From: Paenibacillus lignilyticus
Lineage (GTDB): Bacteria; Bacillota; Bacilli; Paenibacillales; Paenibacillaceae
Assembly: GCF_017942085.1 (NCBI RefSeq)
Contig: NZ_JAGKSP010000032.1
Location: forward strand, 1-38,570
DNA: 38,570 nt
Direction of reading: 5' to 3'
Part shown: positions 1-7,754 of the stretch, in pieces
Position numbering within the stretch: position 1 is the first letter of the stretch
Layout of the letters: each line of letters opens with the position of its first letter
The notes under the pieces: model-generated
What the model was told of the DNA's origin: nothing
The model's input: only the letters and a program-made list of their open reading frames with translations
Database searches by the model: none
Translations under genes and position numbers: made by a program

Positions 1-2
1 AT

Positions 3-110
3 CTATAGCGTCTTCCGTACAAATTGCATCGTGTATTTTTCCTCGAAGCCTAAGCGATCGTACAGATTTCTGGCATTATTTCCGACAACGCACCACAGGT
101 CGACGTAAGC
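3..110 (-). pseudogene. GNAT acetyltransferase C-terminal remnant
   Basis: Read on the minus strand, the open frame ending at the stop codon at 3-5 gives residues such as VVGNNARNLYDRLGFEE followed by KYTMQFVRKTL. This is the usual C-terminal acetyl-CoA-binding end of GNAT acetyltransferases (motif N-A-x-x-L-Y-x-x-x-G-F). Only about 35 residues are present. Upstream the GNAT-like reading stops near position 110 and a TetR-like reading begins in another frame, so the N-terminal 100 or more residues are gone. No start or ribosome binding site belongs to it. It is most likely a dead remnant left by a deletion. Confidence 0.6.
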
Positions 111-273
111 ATGGCATATGGCTAGCCATAAACGCCGCCGAATCGTGATATAAACTTTCTACAAGCTCCTGTATGATCTGATCCTTTTGCGAAAAATGAT
201 ACGTGACTACGCCTTTGCTGATCTTCAGCAGTTCCGCGATCGCTCCCAGCGTAAAGCCGGCATAGCCGTTTGC
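106..273 (-). pseudogene. TetR-family regulator N-terminal HTH remnant
   Basis: The minus strand encodes NGYAGFTLGAIAELLKIS and then KGVVTYHFSQKDQIIQELVE, the classic TetR N-terminal helix-turn-helix (G-x-x-x-x-T-x-x-x-I-A, then S-K-G-x-x-x-Y-H-F). The first roughly 10-15 residues and start codon are missing, because the frame begins right after the AraC stop codon (274-276) and is in phase with it. The 3' side runs into the GNAT remnant in another frame. The ligand-binding domain is absent. It cannot make a functional repressor from its own start. Confidence 0.65.
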
Positions 274-1113
274 CTACCCTTCTAATCGGTGCATCTTTCT
301 GTATTTGTGCGGCGGCAGACCGATCGTTTTCTTAAACACGTTCTTGAAGTGGGTTTCGCTCTGATAGCCGACCAGCTCGGCGATTCGATACACCGGTTCT
401 CTCTCTGTCCGCAAGTAATGCTTGGCCACCTCCATCCGGTAGCCGACCAAATATTGAATAGGACTGATCCCCTCGGATTGACTGAATACCCGGCACGTAT
501 ATCCGGGACTGAAAAAAGACGCTTTCGACAACTGATCCAGCGTAATGGCGTCCATGTAATGATTGTGAATGTATTGCTTAATCGCGGCAACCGTTCGGTC
601 GGTGCTTGTTGACGTTTCCTTAATAAAGCCGTTATGGACAAGCTTGGCAAGCTCAATCAACAGAATGGCCACATAATAACGAATGCTTAGCCCGGCGGGC
701 ACATAGGGGTCTTCTGCCAAACGCAAGATGATACGCGACAGAGATAACGCCTCCTCGTAGCGGTCGCCAAGCTCAATCACAGGGCTTGCTCCGGGCTTGA
801 TGAAAGTTCCCGGCGCTAAGTCAGTCAGCTGAAAAGCGTTAAAGGAGATGGAGATCGCCTTAAACGGTTCCGACGCATCCGACAGCTCCTCATGCCATAC
901 GCCGGTATCGTAGACAAGCATAGTCCTCGGACCGGCCTTATAGATTTTGCCGTCAATCAGGAACGATCCGCTGCCCTCGGTAATAAGCAGCAGCTGCGCG
1001 ATATCCGGATGATGATGCAGCGGATAGGAGAACGTTTCGCCCCGCTTCAAATCGAAGTTGATTACACCACGCACAAACGGCAGAAACGGTTCGACAAAAA
1101 GCGATTGGGACAA
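274..1113 (-). CDS. AraC-family transcriptional regulator, cupin sensor domain
   Basis: A 279-residue regulator. The N-terminal third is a cupin-like sugar-sensing domain (YPLHHHPDIAQLLLITEG, then GPRTMLVYDTGVWHEE). The last roughly 100 residues are the double AraC helix-turn-helix (AIKQYIHNHYMDAITLDQLS, then RIAELVGYQSETHFKNVFKK). I chose the TTG at 1113 because AAAGGAGTG lies 6-7 bases upstream; an in-frame ATG at 1149 has no such site. It is divergent from the sugar ABC transporter starting at 1292 and most likely controls it, as is common for such pairs in Paenibacillus. Its stop is immediately followed, in the same frame, by TetR remnant codons. The sugar cannot be read from the sequence. 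Confidence 0.85.
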   Translation of the reverse strand: MSQSLFVEPFLPFVRGVINFDLKRGETFSYPLHHHPDIAQLLLITEGSGSFLIDGKIYKAGPRTMLVYDTGVWHEELSDASEPFKAISISFNAFQLTDLAPGTFIKPGASPVIELGDRYEEALSLSRIILRLAEDPYVPAGLSIRYYVAILLIELAKLVHNGFIKETSTSTDRTVAAIKQYIHNHYMDAITLDQLSKASFFSPGYTCRVFSQSEGISPIQYLVGYRMEVAKHYLRTEREPVYRIAELVGYQSETHFKNVFKKTIGLPPHKYRKMHRLEG

Positions 1114-1217
1114 AGAGCTCACTCCTTTGTTATAAAAACAAAAGCCCATATCTTTTAGTCCAGTATGCTATCTGCAAGGCGCTTACAAATTATCATATAC
1201 TCGGGTTACCAGGTGCC

Positions 1218-1232
1218 GCAAGCGCTTTCTTT
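1218..1232 (-). promoter_or_regulatory. Candidate cre (CcpA) operator
   Basis: Between the divergent regulator and the sugar transporter, the minus strand reads AAGAAAGCGCTTG. This fits the catabolite response element consensus WTGAAARCGYTTW with two mismatches. The core GAAAGCGCTT also resembles LacI-family operators in general. Its place about 60 bases upstream of the first permease suggests carbon catabolite control of sugar uptake. No clear -35/-10 pair was found nearby apart from a lone TATACT at 1196-1201. Confidence 0.45.
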
Positions 1233-1291
1233 GCCGGCATTGAAACTGCAAAACAAATACGAATTCAACGCAGCGCGAGGTGAACAGGGCA

Positions 1292-2188
1292 TTGGGTAAA
1301 GAGGCCAAACGAGAGGCAGTCGCAGGTTATTTGTTTATCGCTCCGTGGATTGTCGGGTTCATTGTATTCGTGCTCGGCGCGCTCATAACCGCGTTCTATG
1401 TAAGCATGACGGACTGGGACTTGCTTACGCCGTCCAAGTGGATCGGAGCGGAAAATTATAACACGCTTCTTCATGACAAGAAGTTCTGGATCTCGCTGAG
1501 AGTTACGGTCATCTACGTCGTTACCGCCGTTCCGCTCGGCATCGTGTTCGGCTTCAGCATTGCGCTCCTGCTCAATCAGAAGATAAAGGGCTTATCCATT
1601 TGGCGCACGATTTACTATTTTCCCGCCATTCTATCCGGCGTCGCGGTTTCGCTCATGTGGATGTGGGTGCTGAATCCGGATTTCGGCGTCATCAATCTGC
1701 TCCTCTCTTACGTCGGCATCCAAGGCCCCGGCTGGATCGCCAGTCCGACCTGGGCGCTCCCTTCCCTCGTCATTATGAGCATCTGGGGTGCGGGAGGCGG
1801 CATGATTATTTACTTGGCCGGACTGCAGGGCATCCCGACCGAATTGTATGAGGCGGCCGAAATCGACGGCTGCAGCAAGTGGAAGAAGCTCTGGAAAATC
1901 ACGATCCCGATGATGACGTCCGTCATCTTCTTCAATCTGATCATCGGAATGATCAGCGCATTCCAGACCTTTACCGAAGCTTACGTGATTACCAATGGCG
2001 GGCCCGACAACGCTACGCTTTTCTATGCGATGTATTTGTATCAGAACGCCTTTAAGTTTTTCAAAATGGGGTATGCCTCCGCTCTTGCCTGGGTGCTGTT
2101 CTTAATCATTCTGTTCATGACGCTCCTCTTATTCGCGACCTCGAGAAGATGGGTCTATTATGCGTCCGGAGAGGAGCATCGGGGATGA
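1292..2188 (+). CDS. Sugar ABC transporter permease (MalF/UgpA type)
   Basis: A 298-residue inner-membrane protein with about six membrane segments. Near residues 190-210 it carries the EAA coupling loop of binding-protein-dependent importers (ELYEAAEIDGCSKWKKLWKI). It forms half of the channel with the next gene. I chose TTG at 1292 because GAGGTGA sits 8 bases upstream; the GTG at 1280 overlaps that ribosome binding site. The end overlaps the next start in an ATGA arrangement, so the two permeases are translationally coupled. No ATPase is encoded here, so a shared MsmK/MsmX-type ATPase elsewhere is likely (inference). Confidence 0.9.
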   Translation: MGKEAKREAVAGYLFIAPWIVGFIVFVLGALITAFYVSMTDWDLLTPSKWIGAENYNTLLHDKKFWISLRVTVIYVVTAVPLGIVFGFSIALLLNQKIKGLSIWRTIYYFPAILSGVAVSLMWMWVLNPDFGVINLLLSYVGIQGPGWIASPTWALPSLVIMSIWGAGGGMIIYLAGLQGIPTELYEAAEIDGCSKWKKLWKITIPMMTSVIFFNLIIGMISAFQTFTEAYVITNGGPDNATLFYAMYLYQNAFKFFKMGYASALAWVLFLIILFMTLLLFATSRRWVYYASGEEHRG

Positions 2189-3018
2189 AGTCAACCGCTG
2201 AACGGCTGCAAAAAACAATTGTCTATATCGTTATCGCGATGGGCGCCTTTTTCCTGCTCGTCCCGCTCTGGTGGATGATTACGACCTCGATCAAGCCGTA
2301 CGCGGACGTGTTTATTTTCCCGCCGGAGGTCATTCCCTCCCGCTTCCGCTGGTCCAATTATCCGGATATCTTTCGGATCTTGCCGTTCGGCAAATATTTT
2401 CTAAACACGCTGTTCATCGCCGTGTTCGTCGTCTGCGGCACCGTCTTCTCTTCCGCGATGGTCGGCTACGGGTTCGCCAATTTGCGTTTTCCCGGCCGCG
2501 GCGCGCTGTTCATCGTCATGCTGTCGACCATGATGATCCCTTATCATACGACCTTGGTGCCCCAGTTCATCATTTTCAAGGAGATCGGCTGGCTGGATAC
2601 GTACCTGCCTTTGATCGCGCCCGCCTTTTTCGGCACGCCCTTCTACATCTTCCTGTACCGGCAGTTTTTCATGAATATTGCCAAGGAGTACAATGATGCC
2701 GCCAAAATCGACGGCTGCGGCTATTGGAACACCTTCATCCGCATTATCATCCCGATGTCGTTGCCCGTCATTGGCGTCGTGACGATTTTCTCCTTCAACG
2801 GCGTATGGAACGACTTTCTGGGACCGCTCATTTATATCAACTCCGAGCGGCTGCGGACGATTCAATTGGGCATTAACGCGCTGCGAGGCTTGCACACCGT
2901 GGAGTGGCATCTGCTGATGGCGGCTTCGGTCATCGCGCTCATTCCGACCGTTACGATTTTCTTCTTATTCCAGCGGAAAATGATCCAAGGCGTGGTCGTC
3001 TCCGGAATCAAAGGGTAA
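2185..3018 (+). CDS. Sugar ABC transporter permease (MalG/UgpE type)
   Basis: A 277-residue membrane protein, partner of the upstream permease. It has an N-terminal membrane segment (VYIVIAMGAFFLLVPLWWMI), the family's SIKP motif just after it, and an EAA loop (YNDAAKIDGCGYWNTFIRII) near residue 180. The start at 2185 is supported by GGAGAGGAG upstream and by overlap with the preceding stop (ATGA). An earlier in-frame start at 2149 lies inside the previous gene without a ribosome binding site. The substrate is probably a mono- or oligosaccharide, but its identity is unknown. Confidence 0.9.
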   Translation: MKSTAERLQKTIVYIVIAMGAFFLLVPLWWMITTSIKPYADVFIFPPEVIPSRFRWSNYPDIFRILPFGKYFLNTLFIAVFVVCGTVFSSAMVGYGFANLRFPGRGALFIVMLSTMMIPYHTTLVPQFIIFKEIGWLDTYLPLIAPAFFGTPFYIFLYRQFFMNIAKEYNDAAKIDGCGYWNTFIRIIIPMSLPVIGVVTIFSFNGVWNDFLGPLIYINSERLRTIQLGINALRGLHTVEWHLLMAASVIALIPTVTIFFLFQRKMIQGVVVSGIKG

Positions 3019-3089
3019 CGAGAGGGGGAATGTTCGAGAGCTCTGCCGGTTTCGAGAAGCATTAGAATAATAAGGGGAGGCAACGAAAA

Positions 3090-4406
3090 ATGAAAACGCT
3101 GTCAATTGGAAAGTGGAGTCGTTTCATGTTCGTGTTCGCGGCTGTAAGCTCGCTCGTCTTCGCAGCAGCATGCTCAAACTCGGGCAAGTCCGATGACAAA
3201 GTCACCATTACCATGACGTACACCGGCGATGAGAATGCGACGAAGGTGCTGAAAGCCCGCATCGATAAATATTTAGACAAGTCGCTCAATATCGAAGTGC
3301 AAGTGACCCCGATACCGGGCGGCGAGTACTGGGATAAGGTGACGACGATGTTCGCCGGCGGCACGCAGCCGGACGTTCTGTTCATGAGCGAGCCGCTCAA
3401 GAAATTCGCCAGTCAAGGCAAGCTGCTCGATATGAACTCCTATATCGAAGCCAGCTCGACGTTCAACAAGGACGACTTCTATCCGGCTTCATTGGAATTT
3501 TATCAATATGACGGCAAGCAATACGGCATTCCGCAGGACTTGAATACGGCACTCTTCTTCTACAACGAAGATATGTTCAAGGCGGCCGGCTTGAAGACGC
3601 CTTGGGAATTGTACGAGGCAGGCAACTGGACATGGGACACTTACTTGGATGCCGCGCAGAAGCTGACGCTTAAAGACGGCGACCGCGTTACGCAATTCGG
3701 CACCAGCTATCCGGGGATTGGGCCATGGTGGTACAGCGCCTGGGTGTTCACCAACGGAGGCAATTACTTGAACGAGGACAGCTCGAAATCGGCATTCAAC
3801 GATCCGAAAGTCATCGCTTCGCTTGCGTTTACAAGCGAGCTGTCCAACAAATACGGCGTCGCTCCTTCGCCTGCCAGCGGCGGGCAGGACGTAACGGGCA
3901 TGTCTTTTGCGACTGGCAAAATCGCGATGGAAGCAAACTTCTCTTGGGCGATTGGCGGTTATAAGACGCTGCCGTTCAAATGGAATGTGGCGCCAATGCC
4001 GGTGGCCGGCGGCGATATCGATCCGCTGACGACCTATATTCACAACTCGGGCTTCTCAATCTCCAAGGACACGAAGCATCCCGACGAAGCGTGGGCCGTT
4101 ATCGAAGCGCTCTCGACACCGGATTCCTACGCGGATGATGCCGCAAGCCGAGGCATTATCCCCCCAAGGCCGAGCGTCGTCGACAAGAAGGAAATCCTGA
4201 ATGCCGAAGGGATGCCGTCCAACGCCAAAATCATTTCGCAAATGCTGGAAAAAGGCAAACTGTATCAATTTACGGAAACGACGGCGGAAGAGGATCAGGT
4301 GTATATCACTTACGGCGACCAAATTCTCAATAAGAAAGTGACGCCGGAAGAAGGCGCCAAAAAGATCGCTGAGGAAATCGACGCCATATTGAGCAAGAAG
4401 AAATAA
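3090..4406 (+). CDS. Sugar-binding lipoprotein of ABC transporter (SBP family 1)
   Basis: A 438-residue extracytoplasmic solute-binding protein. It has a lipoprotein signal peptide ending in VFAAAC (lipidated Cys near residue 29). The body has family 1 features: NTALFFYNEDMFKAAGL and a late KHPDEAWAVIEAL segment. GGGGAGG precedes the ATG. It lies 71 bases after the second permease and is followed by a hairpin, so it closes the operon. It should capture the sugar outside the membrane and deliver it to the two permeases. Having the binding protein last, after both permeases, is less usual than having it first. Confidence 0.9.
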   Translation: MKTLSIGKWSRFMFVFAAVSSLVFAAACSNSGKSDDKVTITMTYTGDENATKVLKARIDKYLDKSLNIEVQVTPIPGGEYWDKVTTMFAGGTQPDVLFMSEPLKKFASQGKLLDMNSYIEASSTFNKDDFYPASLEFYQYDGKQYGIPQDLNTALFFYNEDMFKAAGLKTPWELYEAGNWTWDTYLDAAQKLTLKDGDRVTQFGTSYPGIGPWWYSAWVFTNGGNYLNEDSSKSAFNDPKVIASLAFTSELSNKYGVAPSPASGGQDVTGMSFATGKIAMEANFSWAIGGYKTLPFKWNVAPMPVAGGDIDPLTTYIHNSGFSISKDTKHPDEAWAVIEALSTPDSYADDAASRGIIPPRPSVVDKKEILNAEGMPSNAKIISQMLEKGKLYQFTETTAEEDQVYITYGDQILNKKVTPEEGAKKIAEEIDAILSKKK

Positions 4407-4413
4407 AGACCGG

Positions 4414-4460
4414 TAATAACAAGAGGCGCTTCCGTTAATTAGGAGCGCTTCTTATTGTTT
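4414..4460 (+). terminator. Probable terminator after sugar ABC operon
   Basis: An imperfect inverted repeat just after the binding-protein gene: AAGAGGCGCTTCC pairs with GGAGCGCTTCTT across a short AT-rich loop. It is followed by ATTGTTT. The stem has a bulge and the T tract is interrupted, so confidence is moderate. Confidence 0.55.
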
Positions 4461-4543
4461 CATTGTGATCAAACCTTATCATTTGCATGAATGTTGTACG
4501 ATAGAGATAGCAGCAACATTAACGAATGAAAGGGGCTTATGGA

Positions 4544-5260
4544 ATGAATCAAATCAAACCCATTTTGCCGTGTCCCTCCATTAGGGAACAGATTGCCTTC
4601 TACGAACATTTGGGCTTCGAAACCGTGTATAACTCGAATCGTCCGCACCCGTATGCCGTTGTAAAGTATGGCCAGCTGGAGATTCATTTCTATGTAAGCA
4701 AGAAGATATTTCCCGCCGAAAATCCGCAAATGTGCTACGTGCAAGTCGATGACGTCAATCGTCTCTATGAGGCTTTCACTGCCGGCTTGAAACAAGCGAT
4801 CGGGAAAATCCCCCGCTCCGGCATTCCCCGCATATCGAAGTTGAAGGACTTGGCGGAAGATCGAAGATTTATCATTACGGATATGGGCGGAAATACGCTG
4901 TTTGTCGGAACGCCGAATGTCGAACTTGCCAACCCCGCCTTCTTTCGAACCATCGAGAGCGAGGCATGGGTCAACCCCTTCGAGACCCTATTCGATTTGA
5001 TGTATTCCAAAGAAGACAGCAAGTCGGCATCCATTATGCTGGAGAAGTTTTTCCCTTCAGATCTCAATACGTTGGACGTCGGAAGCATGGATTTAGCTAA
5101 AATCCTGCTTGTTGCGTTGGACATCCAACTGCACCGTCATAACGTCGCCGATCCGGCGTTAAACGATCGCCTAAAGAGGCTACTTGCCGACGGAAATAAT
5201 GATACTGCCGATTGGAAAAGAATTTCTCAGCAATATGACGACATCCTGAACGGCGAATAA
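4544..5260 (+). CDS. VOC-family (glyoxalase/bleomycin-resistance-like) protein with C-terminal helical extension
   Basis: A 238-residue cytoplasmic protein. Residues 1-125 look like a bleomycin-binding-type VOC fold: IREQIAFYEHLGFETVY at the start, AVVKYGQLEIHFYVSK, then ITDMGGNTLFVG at the end. About 110 further residues, rich in predicted helix (ETLFDLMYSKEDSKSASIML), have no counterpart in ordinary single-domain VOC proteins. The ATG at 4544 is 8 bases after GAAAGGGG; the in-frame ATG at 4526 has no such site. It is a single gene closed by a strong bidirectional terminator. A role in binding a toxic compound is possible but not shown. Confidence 0.75.
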   Translation: MNQIKPILPCPSIREQIAFYEHLGFETVYNSNRPHPYAVVKYGQLEIHFYVSKKIFPAENPQMCYVQVDDVNRLYEAFTAGLKQAIGKIPRSGIPRISKLKDLAEDRRFIITDMGGNTLFVGTPNVELANPAFFRTIESEAWVNPFETLFDLMYSKEDSKSASIMLEKFFPSDLNTLDVGSMDLAKILLVALDIQLHRHNVADPALNDRLKRLLADGNNDTADWKRISQQYDDILNGE

Positions 5261-5276
5261 CTCTCTTGCAGACAAT

Positions 5277-5319
5277 AAAAAACAGAGCGACGGTGTTTGG
5301 ATCACCGTGCTCTGTTTTT
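5277..5319 (+). terminator. Bidirectional rho-independent terminator
   Basis: The stem AACAGAGCGACGGTG pairs with CACCGTGCTCTGTT with one bulged G. There is a T run on both strands (TTTTT on plus, TTTTTT on minus). It separates the convergent VOC gene and DUF4838 gene. A near-identical stem recurs at 22751-22793. Confidence 0.9.
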
Positions 5320-5329
5320 CGTTTCATCC

Positions 5330-6289
5330 TTATTCCCCTATAGCACGAGCATAAGCGATAATCGGCGGCTCTCCGAACTCCTGCGCGTAGTCCTCGCCTA
5401 ACCATACACCGAAGCTGGTCTGCCGGCTGAACCCTAGGCTCCGATAGTACTCCGCATCCTGACGGATGACCTCTTCGTAGAAAGGCAATGCTTGCAAAGG
5501 TTTGGTCCATTTTAGAAACCGGGAATTATCCATCCAGTATTCCAGAATTTGAGCGCCTTCCTGTCCGAATAGCTGCAGCAGACCGGGCAGGTGCTCGAGC
5601 TCCTTATAATTCTCCGGGCAATTCGGATCATGGATCGCAACAGCGGAATTCCGGTAAATAGGCGCATACTCCAGGAAGATACCAGGGTCGGGCTGTACCT
5701 TCACCGGCGCTTGGATCGTATCCTGGTATGCCAGATAACAATGCTCGGCCGTCTCATCGAACCGCCGAATCCCCCGCAGGATATGATTGTAGAACATCAT
5801 CGCCTGGTCGGACGTGGACAACGTCCGGCATTCCTCACAGTGGCAGGCACTGTTGGTCACGTCGTCGATCCAGAAATAATAGCGCCCCGATCGTGTAGGC
5901 AACGCCCGAGCCAGTTCTTCAGACCGCTCCTCTAAGAATGCAAGCGCCGCCTTGTTCGAAGCACACAAGTTAAAGTCCGGATTGCGATTCCCGGACTCAT
6001 CCAGCCGGAACCAGTCGGGATGCTCGGAGAAGAGCGCTCGCGGAACGAGCCATGACATAGCGTGGGATTCGAATTCGAGGTCCACGTTCAGCTCCTTCAT
6101 CCGTTCCGCAAACTGCTCAAACACCGGCGTTTTCACAACATCCAGCATGTTCTCGAGCTCCTCAAGCGCTCCTGCTCCCCAGCCCGGATGGATGCCCACC
6201 AGATTAAGGCCCGAACGGGCAATCAGGTCCGCCCAATAGGGGCCAACCTCCTCAGGTAGTATGAGTATGCCGCGTTTATCTTCTTTCAT
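5330..6289 (-). CDS. DUF4838 domain-containing protein
   Basis: A 319-residue protein without signal peptide or membrane segment. It contains the DUF4838 hallmark of a Cys pair in CHCEECRTLSTSDQ, preceded by YYFWIDDVTN and followed by YLAYQDTIQAP. DUF4838 is found in TIM-barrel-like proteins related to glycoside hydrolases such as alpha-glucuronidases, but its activity is unassigned. The start at 6289 is supported by GGAGA 7 bases upstream; the open frame continues further upstream only because it overlaps the previous gene in another frame. It lies 22 bases after the Eis-like acetyltransferase, so both are probably one transcript. At about 320 residues it is short compared with many multi-domain DUF4838 proteins. 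Confidence 0.7.
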   Translation of the reverse strand: MKEDKRGILILPEEVGPYWADLIARSGLNLVGIHPGWGAGALEELENMLDVVKTPVFEQFAERMKELNVDLEFESHAMSWLVPRALFSEHPDWFRLDESGNRNPDFNLCASNKAALAFLEERSEELARALPTRSGRYYFWIDDVTNSACHCEECRTLSTSDQAMMFYNHILRGIRRFDETAEHCYLAYQDTIQAPVKVQPDPGIFLEYAPIYRNSAVAIHDPNCPENYKELEHLPGLLQLFGQEGAQILEYWMDNSRFLKWTKPLQALPFYEEVIRQDAEYYRSLGFSRQTSFGVWLGEDYAQEFGEPPIIAYARAIGE

Positions 6290-6311
6290 GTTGATTGTCT
6301 CCTCTGAGCTG

Positions 6312-7427
6312 TTAAAATTTATCCGCCGTATACCAATAAATCGGAAGCGGAAACCATCCGGCAGGCACGTTAGCCCCCGTATAACGACCTTGCGGTGTAA
6401 GCAGAAGCGTCTGTGCTTGCTTCTTGTCCAGCGCAATTGCGCCGGGCTTAGCTGACCGCTCAACCGTCACGCCGTTCTCATCCACGCGAGCCGTAACGGG
6501 TTGTCCGTCCAGTACAGCGGTGAATTCGCCGGGCGCAAGTCCTGTGGTCCGATATGCAAGCGTCAAATAAGCTTCAAGCACGCGGGCAAAGTTTATAATG
6601 TGGTAGCTGTCGGATGTCCCGATCGCGTAATTTTCCGCAAAGCTGCTCAGGCTTGCATTCAGCTCCGTCTCATACTCAGGAGCGAACACAGCGATCCATT
6701 CCTGACCCGAATGCGCCAAATACCCCTTTATTGCACGCGGAACGTCGTTCACATCTGCCATCGCCAGCTCCGTTACTTCATTCCCCGCTTTGTTAACGAC
6801 AATATAGCCAATTAGCTTGTCCCCATCCAGTACGCCGATTGCCTTCTGCTCGAGTCCATTCAAGATATGCGACATGTACTGCTCTTCACGATGAACGAAT
6901 GCCGGCCGAGCATCGTTCAGCTTGCGTGCAAAGGCTGCTGCGCCATCGACTTCAAACAATGGCCGGAACGACAGCCCGTTCACGTTCGCATCGCTTAAGG
7001 CATGGCGGCAATTGACCTCTCCTACCGAATACTTGATCTTCACCCCGCCGAGGGTAAAATCGAAATACTCGTACCGCTGCCGCTGACCGTATAGAACGAC
7101 CATATCGTACAATTCCGGCGCTTCCTCCAGCCACTTGTTCATGAGCACCTTCATATGCCCTTCCCCGCGAGCTCGCGGATGCACCGACACGATCCCCAAG
7201 TATCCGGCCCGCAGCGAAATGCCGCTTACGTTCATCGGCTCCGGATAAATGGCTACCTGCGCGCGCAGCCGACCCTGCTCATCCGCAGCCACCATGTGGA
7301 TAGACGAAGACTCGATGTCCTTGCTGTACACTTTGGGCAGCACGGCTTCGACATCGATTTTAAAGGCATAGTTGGCCAGATCGATATACGCCTCACGCTC
7401 ATCGGGTCTTGCCTTTCTATATTCCAT
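6312..7427 (-). CDS. Eis-like GNAT N-acetyltransferase with C-terminal SCP2-type domain
   Basis: A 371-residue protein. The N-terminal GNAT domain has the acetyl-CoA loop in LGIVSVHPRARGEGHMKVLM (about residues 80-100). A second, diverged GNAT-like region follows, then a C-terminal sterol-carrier-like domain (residues 275-371), as in the Eis family. Eis proteins acetylate amines, including aminoglycosides in some bacteria; the substrate here is unknown. The site GGGAG lies only 2 bases from an ATG at 7436, so the GTG at 7430 or ATG at 7427 is more likely; I use 7427. A TATAAT box lies upstream on the minus strand at 7507-7512. Confidence 0.8.
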   Translation of the reverse strand: MEYRKARPDEREAYIDLANYAFKIDVEAVLPKVYSKDIESSSIHMVAADEQGRLRAQVAIYPEPMNVSGISLRAGYLGIVSVHPRARGEGHMKVLMNKWLEEAPELYDMVVLYGQRQRYEYFDFTLGGVKIKYSVGEVNCRHALSDANVNGLSFRPLFEVDGAAAFARKLNDARPAFVHREEQYMSHILNGLEQKAIGVLDGDKLIGYIVVNKAGNEVTELAMADVNDVPRAIKGYLAHSGQEWIAVFAPEYETELNASLSSFAENYAIGTSDSYHIINFARVLEAYLTLAYRTTGLAPGEFTAVLDGQPVTARVDENGVTVERSAKPGAIALDKKQAQTLLLTPQGRYTGANVPAGWFPLPIYWYTADKF

Positions 7428-7436
7428 CACATTCAT

Positions 7437-7754
7437 AACTCCCTCTGTATAAGGATTAAATCTATGATTTCAAATTCATTCAAGCCTCTGACCTCAAACT
7501 ACATCCATTATACCGAAAAACGAATCCCCCAAGTGGAGCCTCCGGATAATGCAGTACTTTCGACAAATCCTTCATCGTTTTCCTAACGATACGCAGACTT
7601 CATGCACGCCAACAGCAGCAACGAATTGACAAAACGCTACAAAAAAATACACCGCATAGCTACATAAAACATTTACAATTTTATGATCTCTCGAAAATAT
7701 ACAACTTGTACTTTACTTGTAGACACGTTGAACTTTCAGGGAGGGTACATCATA
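7437..7754. other. Divergent intergenic region
   Basis: This 318-base gap separates the leftward acetyltransferase operon from the rightward phosphatase gene. A leftward -10 (TATAAT on minus, 7507-7512) is visible with a poor -35. On the plus strand a TTGACA at 7626-7631 has no good -10 at 16-18 bases. TTTACA (7672) and TATACA (7698) are 20 bases apart. No gene, RNA or strong hairpin was seen. Confidence 0.5.

Noticed and set aside
6290..6463. N-terminal extension of the DUF4838 gene
   Set aside because: The extension overlaps the Eis-like gene in another frame, is Arg/Phe-rich nonsense, and the GGAGA-supported ATG at 6289 explains the start.
7626..7631. TTGACA as the phosphatase promoter
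   Set aside because: A perfect -35 hexamer, but no acceptable -10 at 16-18 bases, so I do not call a promoter.
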